This document shows positions 5,941 to 13,970 of a DNA stretch of 15,862 nucleotides, piece by piece. Within the stretch, counting starts at the first letter, position 1. Every line of letters begins with the position of its first letter. The DNA comes from an uncultured Oscillospiraceae bacterium (GTDB lineage Bacteria > Bacillota > Clostridia > Oscillospirales > Oscillospiraceae), in the NCBI GenBank assembly GCA_934668285.1, contig CAKUNB010000022.1, positions 1-15,862 on the forward strand, in the 5' to 3' direction. The position numbers and the translations under genes were made by a program. The notes under the pieces are model-generated. The model ran no database searches. It was not told where the DNA came from and saw only the letters and a program-made list of their open reading frames with translations.

Positions 5941-8013
5941 CTATTTCTGCTTCTTCCTGCTTTTCAGGTAGCGCTCGGCGCGGGCGAGCTGGTCTTTGGT
6001 CAGGGGCGCGGGGGCTGATTTTTTGCTCTGCGGCGAGCGCGGGGGCTGTTTTCCGGTCTTTTTCGCGGCGGGCTTGGGCGGCTTTTCCGCCTGCGCGGGC
6101 TTCGCCTCCCGTTTCGGTGCGTCGCTGCGGGCGGGCGCCTTCCGTTTGGCGGGCGCGGGCTTTGGCTCGCGCTTCGGGGCGGCCAGCTTCCCTTCATTTT
6201 TGGACGGCCTTTCCTGTTTGGCGGGCTTTTCGCCCCTGCGGGGGCGGATGAGGCATTTCGCGTCGTAGCCGATGAGGTCGGTGCGACCCGCCTTTTCCAG
6301 CGCCTCGTGCACCAGCGCGTAGTTTTTCGGGTCGCGGTACTGGATCAGTGCGCGCTGCATCGCCTTCTCGTGCGGGTCGGTGGGGACGTAGACCGGCTCC
6401 ATCGTGCGCGGGTCGAGGCCGGTGTAATACATGACCGTCGAGAGCGTCGAGGGCGTGGGGTAAAAATCCTGCACTTGCTCGGGCATATAGCCGAGGTCGC
6501 GGCAGTATTCCGCCAGCTCGACCGCCTCGCGCAGCGTCGAGCCGGGGTGCGAGCTCATGAGGTACGGGACGAGGAACTGCTTCAGGCCGAGGCGGTCGTT
6601 CAGCGCCCGATAGCGGCGGCAGAATTCCTCGTAGACCGCGTGCTCGGGCTTGCCCATCCGGCGCAGGACGGGCGCGGACACGTGTTCGGGCGCGACCTTG
6701 AGCTGGCCGGACACGTGATATTGCACCAGCTCGCGCAGGAACGCGTCGCTCTTGTCGGCCAGCAGGTAGTCGAAGCGAATGCCGCTGCGGACAAAGACCT
6801 TTTTCACCCCGGGCAGGGCGCGAAGCTCCTGCAATAGGTTTACATAATCTGTGTGATCCGCCCGCAGATTTCGGCAGGGCTTGGGAAACAGGCACTGCCG
6901 GTTCGGGCAAACGCCGGTCTTTAACTGCTTTTCGCAGGCGGGCTGGCGGAAATTCGCCGTCGGGCCGCCGACGTCGTGGATGTAGCCTTTAAAATCCGGA
7001 TGCTGCGTCATGCGCTTCGCTTCTTCGAGCAGCGAGGCGTGGCTCCGCGTCTGGATGATGCGTCCCTGATGGAACGTTAGAGCGCAGAACGAGCAGCCGC
7101 CGAAGCAGCCGCGGTTAGAAACCAGCGAAAACTGTACTTCCGCAATCGCGGGAATGCCGTTTTTGTACGACGGATGCGGCGCGTTTTCGTAGGGCAGGGC
7201 GTAAACCGCGTCCATTTCCTCGGTGGTCAGCGGCTTCTGAGGCGGATTCTGCACGACAAATTCGCGGTCGTACGGCTCGATGAGTCGCTTGGCCGAAAAC
7301 GGGTCGGTGTTCTGATATTGCAGATAAAAGCTCTCTGCATAGCGGCGGCGGCTCTGTTGCAGTTCCGCGTAAGAGGGCAGAATGATTGCGCCGTCGGTGT
7401 CCGGCTGCCGCGTGCGGTAGGCCGTCCCCGCGAGGAAGGTCAGGTCTTGCACATCGAGGCCGCTGTCCAGCGCGTCGGCAGCCTCGACGATGCTCTTTTC
7501 GCCCATGCCGTACAGCAGCAGGTCGGCCTGCGAATCGAGCAGGATGGAGCGCTTTAGCTTGTCTGACCAGTAATCGTAATGTGCCAGCCTGCGCAGGCTG
7601 GCCTCGATGCCGCCGATCAAAATCGGCTCGTGCGGGTGCGTCCGGCGGATAAGATTGCAGTAGACGATCGTCGCGTAGTCCGGGCGCTTGCCGGTCACGC
7701 CGCCGTCGGTGTAGGCATCGGTCTTACGGCGGTGCTTGCCGACGGAATAGTGGTTGACCATCGAGTCCATGTTGCCGCCGCTGACGAGCCAGCCGAGGCG
7801 CGGCGTGCCGAATTCGTTGACGGAATTCGGGTCTTTCCAGTCCGGCTGGGAGCAAATTGCAACCTTATATCCCGCGTTTTCCAGCACACGGCTGATGATC
7901 GCGTGGCCGAAGGACGGATGGTCGACATAGGCATCGCCGATCACGTAGACAAAATCGGGCCGCTCCCAGCCCAGCGCCGCCATTTCGCGGCGGCTCATCG
8001 GCAGGAAGCTCAT
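5941..8013 (-). CDS. ygiQ: YgiQ-family radical SAM protein
   Basis: Encodes 690 residues. The N-terminal domain (to about 290) begins FLPMSRREMAALGWERPDFV and contains YVIGDAYVDHPSFGHAII, typical of the YgiQ family. The radical SAM cluster motif CFGGCSFC gives Cys303, Cys307 and Cys310 (CX3CX2C) that would hold a [4Fe-4S] cluster and bind S-adenosylmethionine. The middle keeps further family blocks such as YIHDVGGPTANFR and APEHVSAPVLRRMGKPE. The last hundred or so residues are a low-complexity Lys/Pro/Ala/Arg tail ending in KDQLARAERYLKSRKKQK. The reaction of this family is unknown. ATG at 8011-8013 overlaps the dut stop (ATGA, 8010-8013), so it is the last gene of a coupled chain. It ends just before the hairpin at 5897-5938. 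Confidence 0.93.
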   Translation of the reverse strand: MSFLPMSRREMAALGWERPDFVYVIGDAYVDHPSFGHAIISRVLENAGYKVAICSQPDWKDPNSVNEFGTPRLGWLVSGGNMDSMVNHYSVGKHRRKTDAYTDGGVTGKRPDYATIVYCNLIRRTHPHEPILIGGIEASLRRLAHYDYWSDKLKRSILLDSQADLLLYGMGEKSIVEAADALDSGLDVQDLTFLAGTAYRTRQPDTDGAIILPSYAELQQSRRRYAESFYLQYQNTDPFSAKRLIEPYDREFVVQNPPQKPLTTEEMDAVYALPYENAPHPSYKNGIPAIAEVQFSLVSNRGCFGGCSFCALTFHQGRIIQTRSHASLLEEAKRMTQHPDFKGYIHDVGGPTANFRQPACEKQLKTGVCPNRQCLFPKPCRNLRADHTDYVNLLQELRALPGVKKVFVRSGIRFDYLLADKSDAFLRELVQYHVSGQLKVAPEHVSAPVLRRMGKPEHAVYEEFCRRYRALNDRLGLKQFLVPYLMSSHPGSTLREAVELAEYCRDLGYMPEQVQDFYPTPSTLSTVMYYTGLDPRTMEPVYVPTDPHEKAMQRALIQYRDPKNYALVHEALEKAGRTDLIGYDAKCLIRPRRGEKPAKQERPSKNEGKLAAPKREPKPAPAKRKAPARSDAPKREAKPAQAEKPPKPAAKKTGKQPPRSPQSKKSAPAPLTKDQLARAERYLKSRKKQK

Positions 8014-8456
8014 CCGTTCGTCCCCGTCGAGCCGAAGCCGCCCTCGCCGCGCACGGTGTCGGAAAGCGTGTCAGCTTCGATGAAGCTTGCAGTTAAATAA
8101 GGCGTTAAAATCATCTGCGCGATGCGGTCGCCCGGCTCGATGGTCTGCGGCACGGCCCCGTGGTTGTGCAGCGGCACGAAAAATTCGCCGCGATAGTCCG
8201 AATCGACCACGCCGACCTTGTTGGCGGGAGCCAGCCCGCGCTTGGAGGCAAGGCCGCTGCGGGCGTAGACCAGTCCCGCATAGCCCACGGGGATTTCCAT
8301 GGCGATGCCGATGGAGATCAGGCGCGTTTCGCCCGGCTGAAGCGTCACCGGCGCGTCAAGGCAGGCGCAGAGGTCGGCTCCGGCGGAAAATTCCGTCCCG
8401 TAGACCGGCAGCTTTGCATTTTCATAGAGCTTTTTTACCTTTACCTCGCGCATCAT
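8010..8456 (-). CDS. dut: dUTP diphosphatase (dUTPase)
   Basis: Encodes 148 residues, normal for the trimeric dUTPase family. All five motifs are present in order: AGADL (25-29), RSGLA (66-70), VGVVDSDYRG (81-90, with catalytic Asp85 and uracil-stacking Tyr88), GDRIAQ (109-114) and the C-terminal Gly-rich GEGGFGSTG (137-145). It hydrolyses dUTP to dUMP and pyrophosphate, keeping uracil out of DNA and feeding thymidylate synthesis. The start at 8456 overlaps the nrdG stop (ATGA, 8453-8456) and GGAGG lies seven bases upstream inside nrdG; a second ATG directly follows (8453-8451), so either could be used. Its position next to nrdG groups two deoxynucleotide-supply genes. Confidence 0.97.
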   Translation of the reverse strand: MMREVKVKKLYENAKLPVYGTEFSAGADLCACLDAPVTLQPGETRLISIGIAMEIPVGYAGLVYARSGLASKRGLAPANKVGVVDSDYRGEFFVPLHNHGAVPQTIEPGDRIAQMILTPYLTASFIEADTLSDTVRGEGGFGSTGTNG

Positions 8457-8998
8457 CGGCGTCCTCCCCGCGTGTAGCCGTCGTCCCAGAGCACCACGTG
8501 CCCCGCCGCCAGCGTTTTTTTCATATCAATCAGGCGCTGGTTTTCCGAGCCTCGGAAGCGCAGCGTCAGGTTTTTCTTCTCAATCATAAACGGCCCGTCC
8601 ACCAGCACGTCCAGCAGCGCCAGAATTTTTCGCACCGTTTCCGGATCGCCGACCGTTCCGGCCAGCAGCTCCGCGTCGAGCAGGTAGCCGGTAAAGGCCC
8701 AGATCGACTTGAGCGGATATGCCGCCCGCACCTGCTCCAGCAGGGCCAGCACCCCGGCCTGGTTGCGCGGCTCGAACGGCTCGCCGCCGAGGACGGTCAG
8801 TCCGGCAATCTCCGGCGGCGCCATCGTCTCGAGCAGATCGTCCGTAACCTCCTGCGTCAGCGGCTCGCCGTAATCGAAGTCCCATGTCTGCGGCTGGAAG
8901 CACTCCTTGCAGTGCCGCGTGCAGCCGGAGACGAAGATCACCGAGCGGACGCCCGGCCCGTTAGCAATGTCATAGGTTTTAATTGCAGCGTAATTCAT
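8453..8998 (-). CDS. nrdG: Anaerobic ribonucleoside-triphosphate reductase activating protein
   Basis: Encodes 181 residues. This radical SAM activase installs the glycyl radical in NrdD, allowing ribonucleotide reduction without oxygen. The cluster motif CTRHCKEC supplies Cys26, Cys30 and Cys33 (CX3CX2C), preceded by the family stretch YDIANGPGVRSVIFVSGC; GGEP at 71-74 is the SAM-contacting motif. Later family features are the VLVDGPF block and RFRGSENQRLIDM near the C-terminus. The gene ends with Arg-Gly-Gly-Arg-Arg and its stop overlaps dut. Its start (8996-8998) overlaps the hydrolase stop (ATGA, 8995-8998). Its partner nrdD is not in the window, although the two are often adjacent. Confidence 0.95.
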   Translation of the reverse strand: MNYAAIKTYDIANGPGVRSVIFVSGCTRHCKECFQPQTWDFDYGEPLTQEVTDDLLETMAPPEIAGLTVLGGEPFEPRNQAGVLALLEQVRAAYPLKSIWAFTGYLLDAELLAGTVGDPETVRKILALLDVLVDGPFMIEKKNLTLRFRGSENQRLIDMKKTLAAGHVVLWDDGYTRGGRR

Positions 8999-9942
8999 TG
9001 CGCAGCCCCTTTCAAAACGCGATTCACAAAGTCCGTCAGCGTCCGGCGATAGCGGTCGCCCTCCACCAGGAAGCTCTGGCCGTGGCCCGCGTTCGGGACG
9101 GTCAGGAGCGTTTTATCGTCCGCAGCGCTGGCAGCGTAGGCCTGCCGCGACATCTCGCACGGGACAAATGCGTCGCCCTCGCCGTGAATCAGCACGAGCG
9201 GCAGGCGGCAGCCCTGTAACGCGGTCAGCGTAGAGTAGTCCTTCAGACCGAAGCCCGCGAACAGACGGGTCTGCAGGCTTACAAACGGCAAAAACCACCG
9301 CGGAATATGATTTTCCCGCGCGATTTTCGCCACGATATCGTACGGCGACGTGAAGCCGCAGTCGGCGATCGCGCCCCGCACGTTCGCCGGAAACGGCTCC
9401 CCGCAGGCCATCAGCACGGTGGACGCGCCCATCGAAAGGCCCGCCAGCAGCACCGGCGTTTCCGCGCCGAAGCGCTGATTGTGCCACGCGACCCAGCTGT
9501 GCACGTCGCGGCGCTCGCGGACGCCGAAGGTGATAAACCGGCCGCCGGACGCGCCGTGCGCCCGCTCGTCCACGAGCAGGAGATTCAGTCCGAAGGATTT
9601 GTAAAACGACAGTGCGCAGCCGAAGTCGATCTCCGGACAGCTCCGCCAGCCGTGGAAGCACAGCAGCGTCCCCCGCGCGTTTTCGCACGGCAGCCAGCGC
9701 GCCGCCAGGCGCAGCCCGTCGTAGGACAGCGTCGTAACGCGCTCCGCCGGCTGCGCGGCGAGCCATTGGATGCCGCCGCTCAGCTCCTTTTCGTAGTGCC
9801 GCAGGCTGGAGCGCTGGATGGCCTCGTCCAGATTCCGGTGCATCCAGCGGGTATGCAGGCAGGCGGCGCACATCGCCGCAACGGAGCCGCTGAGCAGCAC
9901 CAGCAGCGCAAGCGCACCGAGCAGAATCAGCGCCAGCTTCAT
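8995..9942 (-). CDS. Membrane-anchored alpha/beta hydrolase
   Basis: Encodes 315 residues from the ATG at 9940-9942, which overlaps the PAP2 stop (ATGA, 9939-9942). Residues 3-27 are hydrophobic (LALILLGALALLVLLSGSVA), a signal anchor or signal peptide, so the enzyme probably acts at the outer membrane face. The alpha/beta-hydrolase core follows: FHGW near 96-99 (oxyanion region), the nucleophile elbow GLSMGAS with Ser170, Asp257 in HGEGDAFVP and His287 in AGHGQS, giving a complete catalytic triad. The layout matches the serine aminopeptidase S33/lysophospholipase-like group. The substrate cannot be told from sequence; a lipid ester is plausible given the adjacent PAP2 phosphatase. The open frame continues upstream of 9942 but overlaps PAP2, so the longer start is unlikely. 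Confidence 0.88.
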   Translation of the reverse strand: MKLALILLGALALLVLLSGSVAAMCAACLHTRWMHRNLDEAIQRSSLRHYEKELSGGIQWLAAQPAERVTTLSYDGLRLAARWLPCENARGTLLCFHGWRSCPEIDFGCALSFYKSFGLNLLLVDERAHGASGGRFITFGVRERRDVHSWVAWHNQRFGAETPVLLAGLSMGASTVLMACGEPFPANVRGAIADCGFTSPYDIVAKIARENHIPRWFLPFVSLQTRLFAGFGLKDYSTLTALQGCRLPLVLIHGEGDAFVPCEMSRQAYAASAADDKTLLTVPNAGHGQSFLVEGDRYRRTLTDFVNRVLKGAAQ

Positions 9943-10862
9943 TTCCGTTTCCCTTCCAGCCGCCGCAGATACGGGAAGCACAGCGGCCAGACCAGCGCCG
10001 CAAAGAGAATGACGACGAAATAGCGGATGGCGTTCGTGCCGACCCATAGGAAGCCCACGGCGGCGAAGAGCGCCTTCAGCCCCTCCTTGATGGCAAGCAG
10101 GCCCCCAAGGCCGAGCACGACCTTGAGCACCTGCACCCACCAAACCGCCTTTTCCTCAAAGCGGATGTGCTTCCGCTCGACCGGGTAGGCAACGCAGAAG
10201 CCCAGCAGCGCTCCGAGCAGGGAGAAGCTGTTTTTCTGCCCCTCATAGAGGTTCTGCGGGTCGATATCCGCCGGAAAACGGGCAAAATTCGCATAGCAGA
10301 CGAACGCGACCGCCAGCGCCAGCATCGCGCCGAGCAGCGCCGCCATGCGCTTGGGCGCGTCGCTGCACCACCGCACGAGCGGGTAGAACACAAACACCAG
10401 CACGACCGCAATGCAAAGCGACACGCTGACATCCCACGGCGTGTGCACGCCGAGGTACATGCGGGAAATCGCCGTCAGCGCCGCGATTGCGATGCAGACG
10501 ATGCGCAGAACGCGGTTTTTGTTCCACCGTGCAAGCCCGCCGAACGTACCGACGACATTCTGCGTGTGGCCGGACGGGAAGGAGTAACCGGTCGCACCGC
10601 TGCGGGCGCTTTCGACAATGGTAAAGGACGGGTCGCGCACCCACGGGCGCGGGATGCGGCACAGGAGCTTCAAAAATTGGTTAAAAATCGTGCCGACAAA
10701 GCCGACGAACAGCAGATAATACCCCTCGCGCTTGTTCACGCACCAGAAGACAATCAGCGCTGCAACGGTGAACACCAGCTCCTCGCCAAAATAGGTAAAA
10801 AACTGCATTACCGCATCCAGCACCGGATTGCGCAGGCTCTCCAGCCAATACAACAGCGCCAT
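9939..10862 (-). CDS. PAP2-family membrane phosphatase
   Basis: Encodes 307 residues with many membrane helices. The three PAP2 catalytic signatures are intact: KX6RP at Lys65-Arg72-Pro73, PSGH at 96-99 and SRX5H at Ser133-Arg134-His140. These define an acid-phosphatase-like active site that removes phosphate from lipid phosphates such as phosphatidate or undecaprenyl pyrophosphate. The region after residue 165 adds roughly 140 residues with further hydrophobic segments, common in clostridial PAP2 proteins of this length; the exact substrate is unknown. AAAGGAG ends nine bases before the ATG at 10860-10862, which fixes the start. The gene begins 52 bases after trkH with no clear promoter or terminator between, and heads the chain of ATGA-overlapped genes. 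Confidence 0.92.
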   Translation of the reverse strand: MALLYWLESLRNPVLDAVMQFFTYFGEELVFTVAALIVFWCVNKREGYYLLFVGFVGTIFNQFLKLLCRIPRPWVRDPSFTIVESARSGATGYSFPSGHTQNVVGTFGGLARWNKNRVLRIVCIAIAALTAISRMYLGVHTPWDVSVSLCIAVVLVFVFYPLVRWCSDAPKRMAALLGAMLALAVAFVCYANFARFPADIDPQNLYEGQKNSFSLLGALLGFCVAYPVERKHIRFEEKAVWWVQVLKVVLGLGGLLAIKEGLKALFAAVGFLWVGTNAIRYFVVILFAALVWPLCFPYLRRLEGKRK

Positions 10863-10914
10863 ACCATCGCGCTCCTTTCCGCGAAATTGTGAGAATTCCT
10901 TGTATCAAATAGTA

Positions 10915-12384
10915 TCAGCCGTGCTTTCTCCACGTTGCGGGGCGCAGGAGCATAATCATCGGGAACAGCTCAAGCCGGCCGAAGAGCATGTCGGCGATCA
11001 TCACGACCTTTGACAGATCGGAAAACACGCTGAAGCTGCCGTAGGGGCCAACCAGCGAGCTGACGCCCGGGCCGATGTTGTTCAGTGTCGCCATCACCGC
11101 ACTGACCGACGTTTCCGCGCCGAGGTTGTCCAGCGACAGCAGCGTCATGGAGAACACCGCGACCAGCACGTAGACCGCAAGGAAGGCAAACGAGCCGTCG
11201 ATCACGTCGCGGTCCACGCGCTTGCCATCCATCGTCATGACCTCGACCGAGTGCGGATGGAGCATATGCCGAACGCTGGAGCGCGCAGATTTGATCAAAA
11301 TCATCATGCGGCTGACCTTCATGCCGCCGCTCGTCGAGCCTGCGCAGCCGCCGATGATCATCAGCACGAGTAATATCGCTTTAGAAAACTCCGGCCAGAG
11401 GGAAAAATCGACCGTTCCATAGCCCGTGGTCGTCATGATCGAGCCGACGGTGAAGGAAACATGGTGAATCGCCGAGCGAACGCTCGTAAAATACCCGCCC
11501 TTGAGCATCAGATTCAGGGTAATCATCGCAATGGCCGAAAAAGCAATGGCAAGATAGGCTTTGAGTTCGGAATTCTTCCAAACCAGCTTGAATTTCCGGC
11601 AGATCAGGAAGAAATAAATGGAAAAATTCACACCGCACATCAGCATGAACACCGTCGTCACCGTCTGCTCATAGGACGAATAGGCGGAAAGTCCCGCACT
11701 CGTCAGCGAGAAGCCGCCCGTACCTGCCGTGCCAAAGGCGATGCAGAAGCTGTCAAAGACCGAGATCTCACCCCAGCCGCACCAGACGCCGATACGATAA
11801 GCAAGAATTTGCAGCAGCGTTATGACAAAATAAATCACGTAAAGAATCAACGCAGACGTGCGCATTTTCGGCACCATCTTGCCTACCGACGGGCCGGGGG
11901 ATTCGGCGCGCAGCAGATAAATGCTGTCGCCCGAAAGCGGCACGACCGCCAGCATGAAGACCAGCACCCCCATACCGCCCAACCAGTGCGTGAAGCTGCG
12001 CCAGAACAGCAGGCAATGCGGAAGTGCCTCCGGCGCGTTCAAAATGCTCGCGCCCGTGGTCGTAAAGCCGGATACCGTTTCAAACACGGCATCCACGTAG
12101 GATGGAATTGCACCGGAAATATAAAACGGCAGCGCTCCGACCAATGAAATAACAATCCACGACAGCGACACCATAACGAAGCCCTCGCGGGCGTGCATCA
12201 TGCGGTCGCGCTTCGGCCGCAGGAGGATGAGCGCCGTGCCGGTCACCGTGCAGATGCCGACCGTTACCAGCAGCGCCAGCACCGATTCGCCGTAGCACAG
12301 TGCAACAATACATGGCAGCAGCAGGGCAGCACTGATGATTAACAGGATATGCCCCAGCAGAGACAGGATCATTCGATAATTCAT
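10915..12384 (-). CDS. trkH: Trk-type potassium uptake membrane subunit TrkH/KtrB-like
   Basis: Encodes 489 residues, the usual TrkH size. It carries the four pore-loop filter segments of the SKT superfamily: VSGFTTTGAS, FGTAGTGGFS, SIMTTTGYGTVDF and LNNIGPGVSSL, separated by paired membrane helices. The fourth filter segment keeps NIGPG as is typical. The protein forms the ion-conducting subunit for K+ uptake, controlled by the RCK protein encoded immediately upstream. The start at 12382-12384 follows GGAGG by six bases, 13 bases after the trkA stop, so the two are co-transcribed. It is followed by a 52-base gap containing a short direct repeat (GATAC) before the PAP2 gene. Confidence 0.95.
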   Translation of the reverse strand: MNYRMILSLLGHILLIISAALLLPCIVALCYGESVLALLVTVGICTVTGTALILLRPKRDRMMHAREGFVMVSLSWIVISLVGALPFYISGAIPSYVDAVFETVSGFTTTGASILNAPEALPHCLLFWRSFTHWLGGMGVLVFMLAVVPLSGDSIYLLRAESPGPSVGKMVPKMRTSALILYVIYFVITLLQILAYRIGVWCGWGEISVFDSFCIAFGTAGTGGFSLTSAGLSAYSSYEQTVTTVFMLMCGVNFSIYFFLICRKFKLVWKNSELKAYLAIAFSAIAMITLNLMLKGGYFTSVRSAIHHVSFTVGSIMTTTGYGTVDFSLWPEFSKAILLVLMIIGGCAGSTSGGMKVSRMMILIKSARSSVRHMLHPHSVEVMTMDGKRVDRDVIDGSFAFLAVYVLVAVFSMTLLSLDNLGAETSVSAVMATLNNIGPGVSSLVGPYGSFSVFSDLSKVVMIADMLFGRLELFPMIMLLRPATWRKHG

Positions 12385-12397
12385 CGGCAGCCTCCGC

Positions 12398-13750
12398 TCA
12401 ACGGATAATATCGTCGAGGTCGTTTAGACCCGTGACGGAGGTGACGACAATCACCGTGTCGCCCGGCTCGATCGTGTCGCGGCCGCCGGGCGTGAGGATT
12501 TTGCCGCCACGGTTGATCGCGCCGATGAGCAGATTCGGCCGCAGCCGCAGCTCCATCAGCGGCCGGCCGCAGACCAGCGACTTTGTCGTGGCGCGGAATT
12601 CCAGCGCCTCGGCCTTGTTGCCGACGATTTTATAGAGCGTTTCCACGTTCGAGCCGAGGGAATTCTGCATCGCGCGGACGTAGCGGACGATGTGGTCCGC
12701 CGCAATGTAACGCGGGTGAAACACGCTCCCGAGGTCCATCGACTTGATGATATGCGAGAAGGTCGTGCGGTTGATTTTCGTAATAATCTTCGCCTCAGAC
12801 ACGCTGCGGGCGTAAAGACTCATGAGGACGTTTTCCTCGTCGATGCCGGTCAGAGTCGCAACAGCGTCCATCCTTGCAAGGCCCTCCTCGGCCAGCAGCT
12901 TTTCGTTCGTGCCGTCGCCGTGGATAATCGTCGCGTCGGGCAGTCGCTCAGACAGCTCGTCGCAGACCGCGCGATTTGCTTCGATAATTTTAACATTCGC
13001 GCCGAAATCAAGCATTTGACGCGCCAGATAGTAGCTGATGCGGCCGCCGCCGATGAGCATCACGCGCTTGACCGGATTGGTCTCCACGCCGATCTTGTGG
13101 AAGAATTTATAGGCGGTCTTCGGCTTGGCGACAAAGCTGATCCGGTCGCCCGCCAGCAGACGGAAGGAGCCGTCCGGAATGTACACATCCTGCGCCCCGC
13201 GCTCGACCACGCAGATCAGCACGCCCGTTTGCAGCTTGCCCAGCTCCGTGAGCTGCATGCCGCTCAGCACCGAGCCTTCGGGGATGCGGAACTTGTGCAG
13301 CTCGACGCGGCCCTTGGAGAACGTATCGATCTTGATTGCCGCCGGTGCGCGGAGAATCCGCGCGATTTCCGAGGCGCTGGCAAGCTCGGGGTTGAGCGCC
13401 ATACTCAGGCCGAGATCGTCCTGCACCAGCCGGATGCCGGTGGAATATTCGGGATTGCGCACACGCGCGATGGTATTGCCGACGCCCAGCTTCTTCGCGA
13501 TCAGGCAGGCCAGCAGATTCTGCTCGTCCGTGGACATGACCGCAATGGCAAGGTCGGCCTCCGGCACGCCCGCCTCCACCTGCGTTTCAATGGAAATGCC
13601 GTTGCCCTCAACCGTCATGACGTCCAGCGTGGACACCTGCTCCAGCATGGACGGCGCGCGGTCAACCACTGTAATCTCGTGCCGCTCCCGCGCAAGCTGG
13701 TCCGCCAGCGTTGCGCCGATCTTTCCGGCGCCGATAATAACAATTTTCAT
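12398..13750 (-). CDS. trkA: Trk potassium uptake regulatory subunit TrkA (dual RCK)
   Basis: Encodes 450 residues, matching full-length TrkA with two RCK halves. The first Rossmann fold starts MKIVIIGAGKIGATLA (GAGKIG at 7-12) with Asp30 in TVVDRAP positioned for NAD(H) ribose. The second starts RVMLIGGGRISYYLA (GGGRIS at 234-239) with Glu257. Each is followed by a TrkA_C-type domain (about 140-210 and 365-450). This cytoplasmic ring gates TrkH in response to bound nucleotides. The start at 13748-13750 is chosen over earlier in-frame codons because GGGAGGG ends six bases upstream; one earlier ATG lies within that binding site. It is the first gene of the minus-strand operon and diverges from the GntR regulator. 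Confidence 0.95.
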   Translation of the reverse strand: MKIVIIGAGKIGATLADQLARERHEITVVDRAPSMLEQVSTLDVMTVEGNGISIETQVEAGVPEADLAIAVMSTDEQNLLACLIAKKLGVGNTIARVRNPEYSTGIRLVQDDLGLSMALNPELASASEIARILRAPAAIKIDTFSKGRVELHKFRIPEGSVLSGMQLTELGKLQTGVLICVVERGAQDVYIPDGSFRLLAGDRISFVAKPKTAYKFFHKIGVETNPVKRVMLIGGGRISYYLARQMLDFGANVKIIEANRAVCDELSERLPDATIIHGDGTNEKLLAEEGLARMDAVATLTGIDEENVLMSLYARSVSEAKIITKINRTTFSHIIKSMDLGSVFHPRYIAADHIVRYVRAMQNSLGSNVETLYKIVGNKAEALEFRATTKSLVCGRPLMELRLRPNLLIGAINRGGKILTPGGRDTIEPGDTVIVVTSVTGLNDLDDIIR

Positions 13751-13781
13751 GACACGCCCTCCCATTTTTATCTTAATGCAA

Positions 13782-13810
13782 ACTATATCATATTGCACCC
13801 GAAAAAGCAA
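13782..13810 (-). promoter_or_regulatory. Promoter of the trkA operon
   Basis: On the minus strand TTGCTT (13810-13805), a 17-base spacer, and TATAGT (13787-13782) with an extended -10 TG one base before. Transcription would start near 13775. It lies back to back with the gntR promoter at 13904; the roughly 90 bases between the two hold no gene. Confidence 0.6.
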
Positions 13811-13903
13811 GCGGACGCGGCGTTTTCGCGCGGCCCGCAGGCCCGGCCGGCAGTGTTTTTCCGCAATTTAGAGGATTAAATCAATAAATTGCACATAAAT
13901 CGC

Positions 13904-13932
13904 TTGACAACTGGGGAAAGCAGCCTTAAAAT
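13904..13932 (+). promoter_or_regulatory. Promoter of the GntR-family regulator
   Basis: Consensus TTGACA (13904-13909), a 17-base spacer, TAAAAT (13927-13932). Transcription would start near 13939, placing the shared operator-like element (13946-13962) just after the start site. Confidence 0.75.
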
Positions 13933-13945
13933 TGAGGAAAAGTCT

Positions 13946-13962
13946 GAATACCGAATACGGAG
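13946..13962 (+). promoter_or_regulatory. Operator-like element, copy 1 (gntR leader)
   Basis: GAATACCGAATACGGAG, identical at 15 of 17 positions to the element at 14873-14889. It begins 13 bases after the -10 hexamer and its last bases overlap the ribosome binding site CGGAGG (13958-13963), so a bound repressor would block both transcription and access to that site. The core CCGAATACGG is a palindrome with one central mismatch. Likely target of the encoded GntR protein. Confidence 0.6.
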
Positions 13963-13970
13963 GCCAAAAT

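Noticed and set aside
8995..10143. Longer version of the alpha/beta hydrolase starting at 10143
   Set aside because: It would overlap PAP2 by about 200 bases; the ATG at 9942 is followed by a proper signal-anchor sequence and overlaps the PAP2 stop exactly.
10880..10901. lac-operator-like AATTGTGAGAATTCC
   Set aside because: Only one half matches and there is no dyad; likely chance.
10863..10914. Promoter between trkH and the PAP2 gene
   Set aside because: TACTAT with an upstream TG is present on the minus strand but no -35-like hexamer is found at 16-18 bases; the GATAC direct repeat is short.
12692..13879. Long plus-strand open frames opposite trkA
   Set aside because: No domain, no start signal, and trkA on the other strand is unambiguous.
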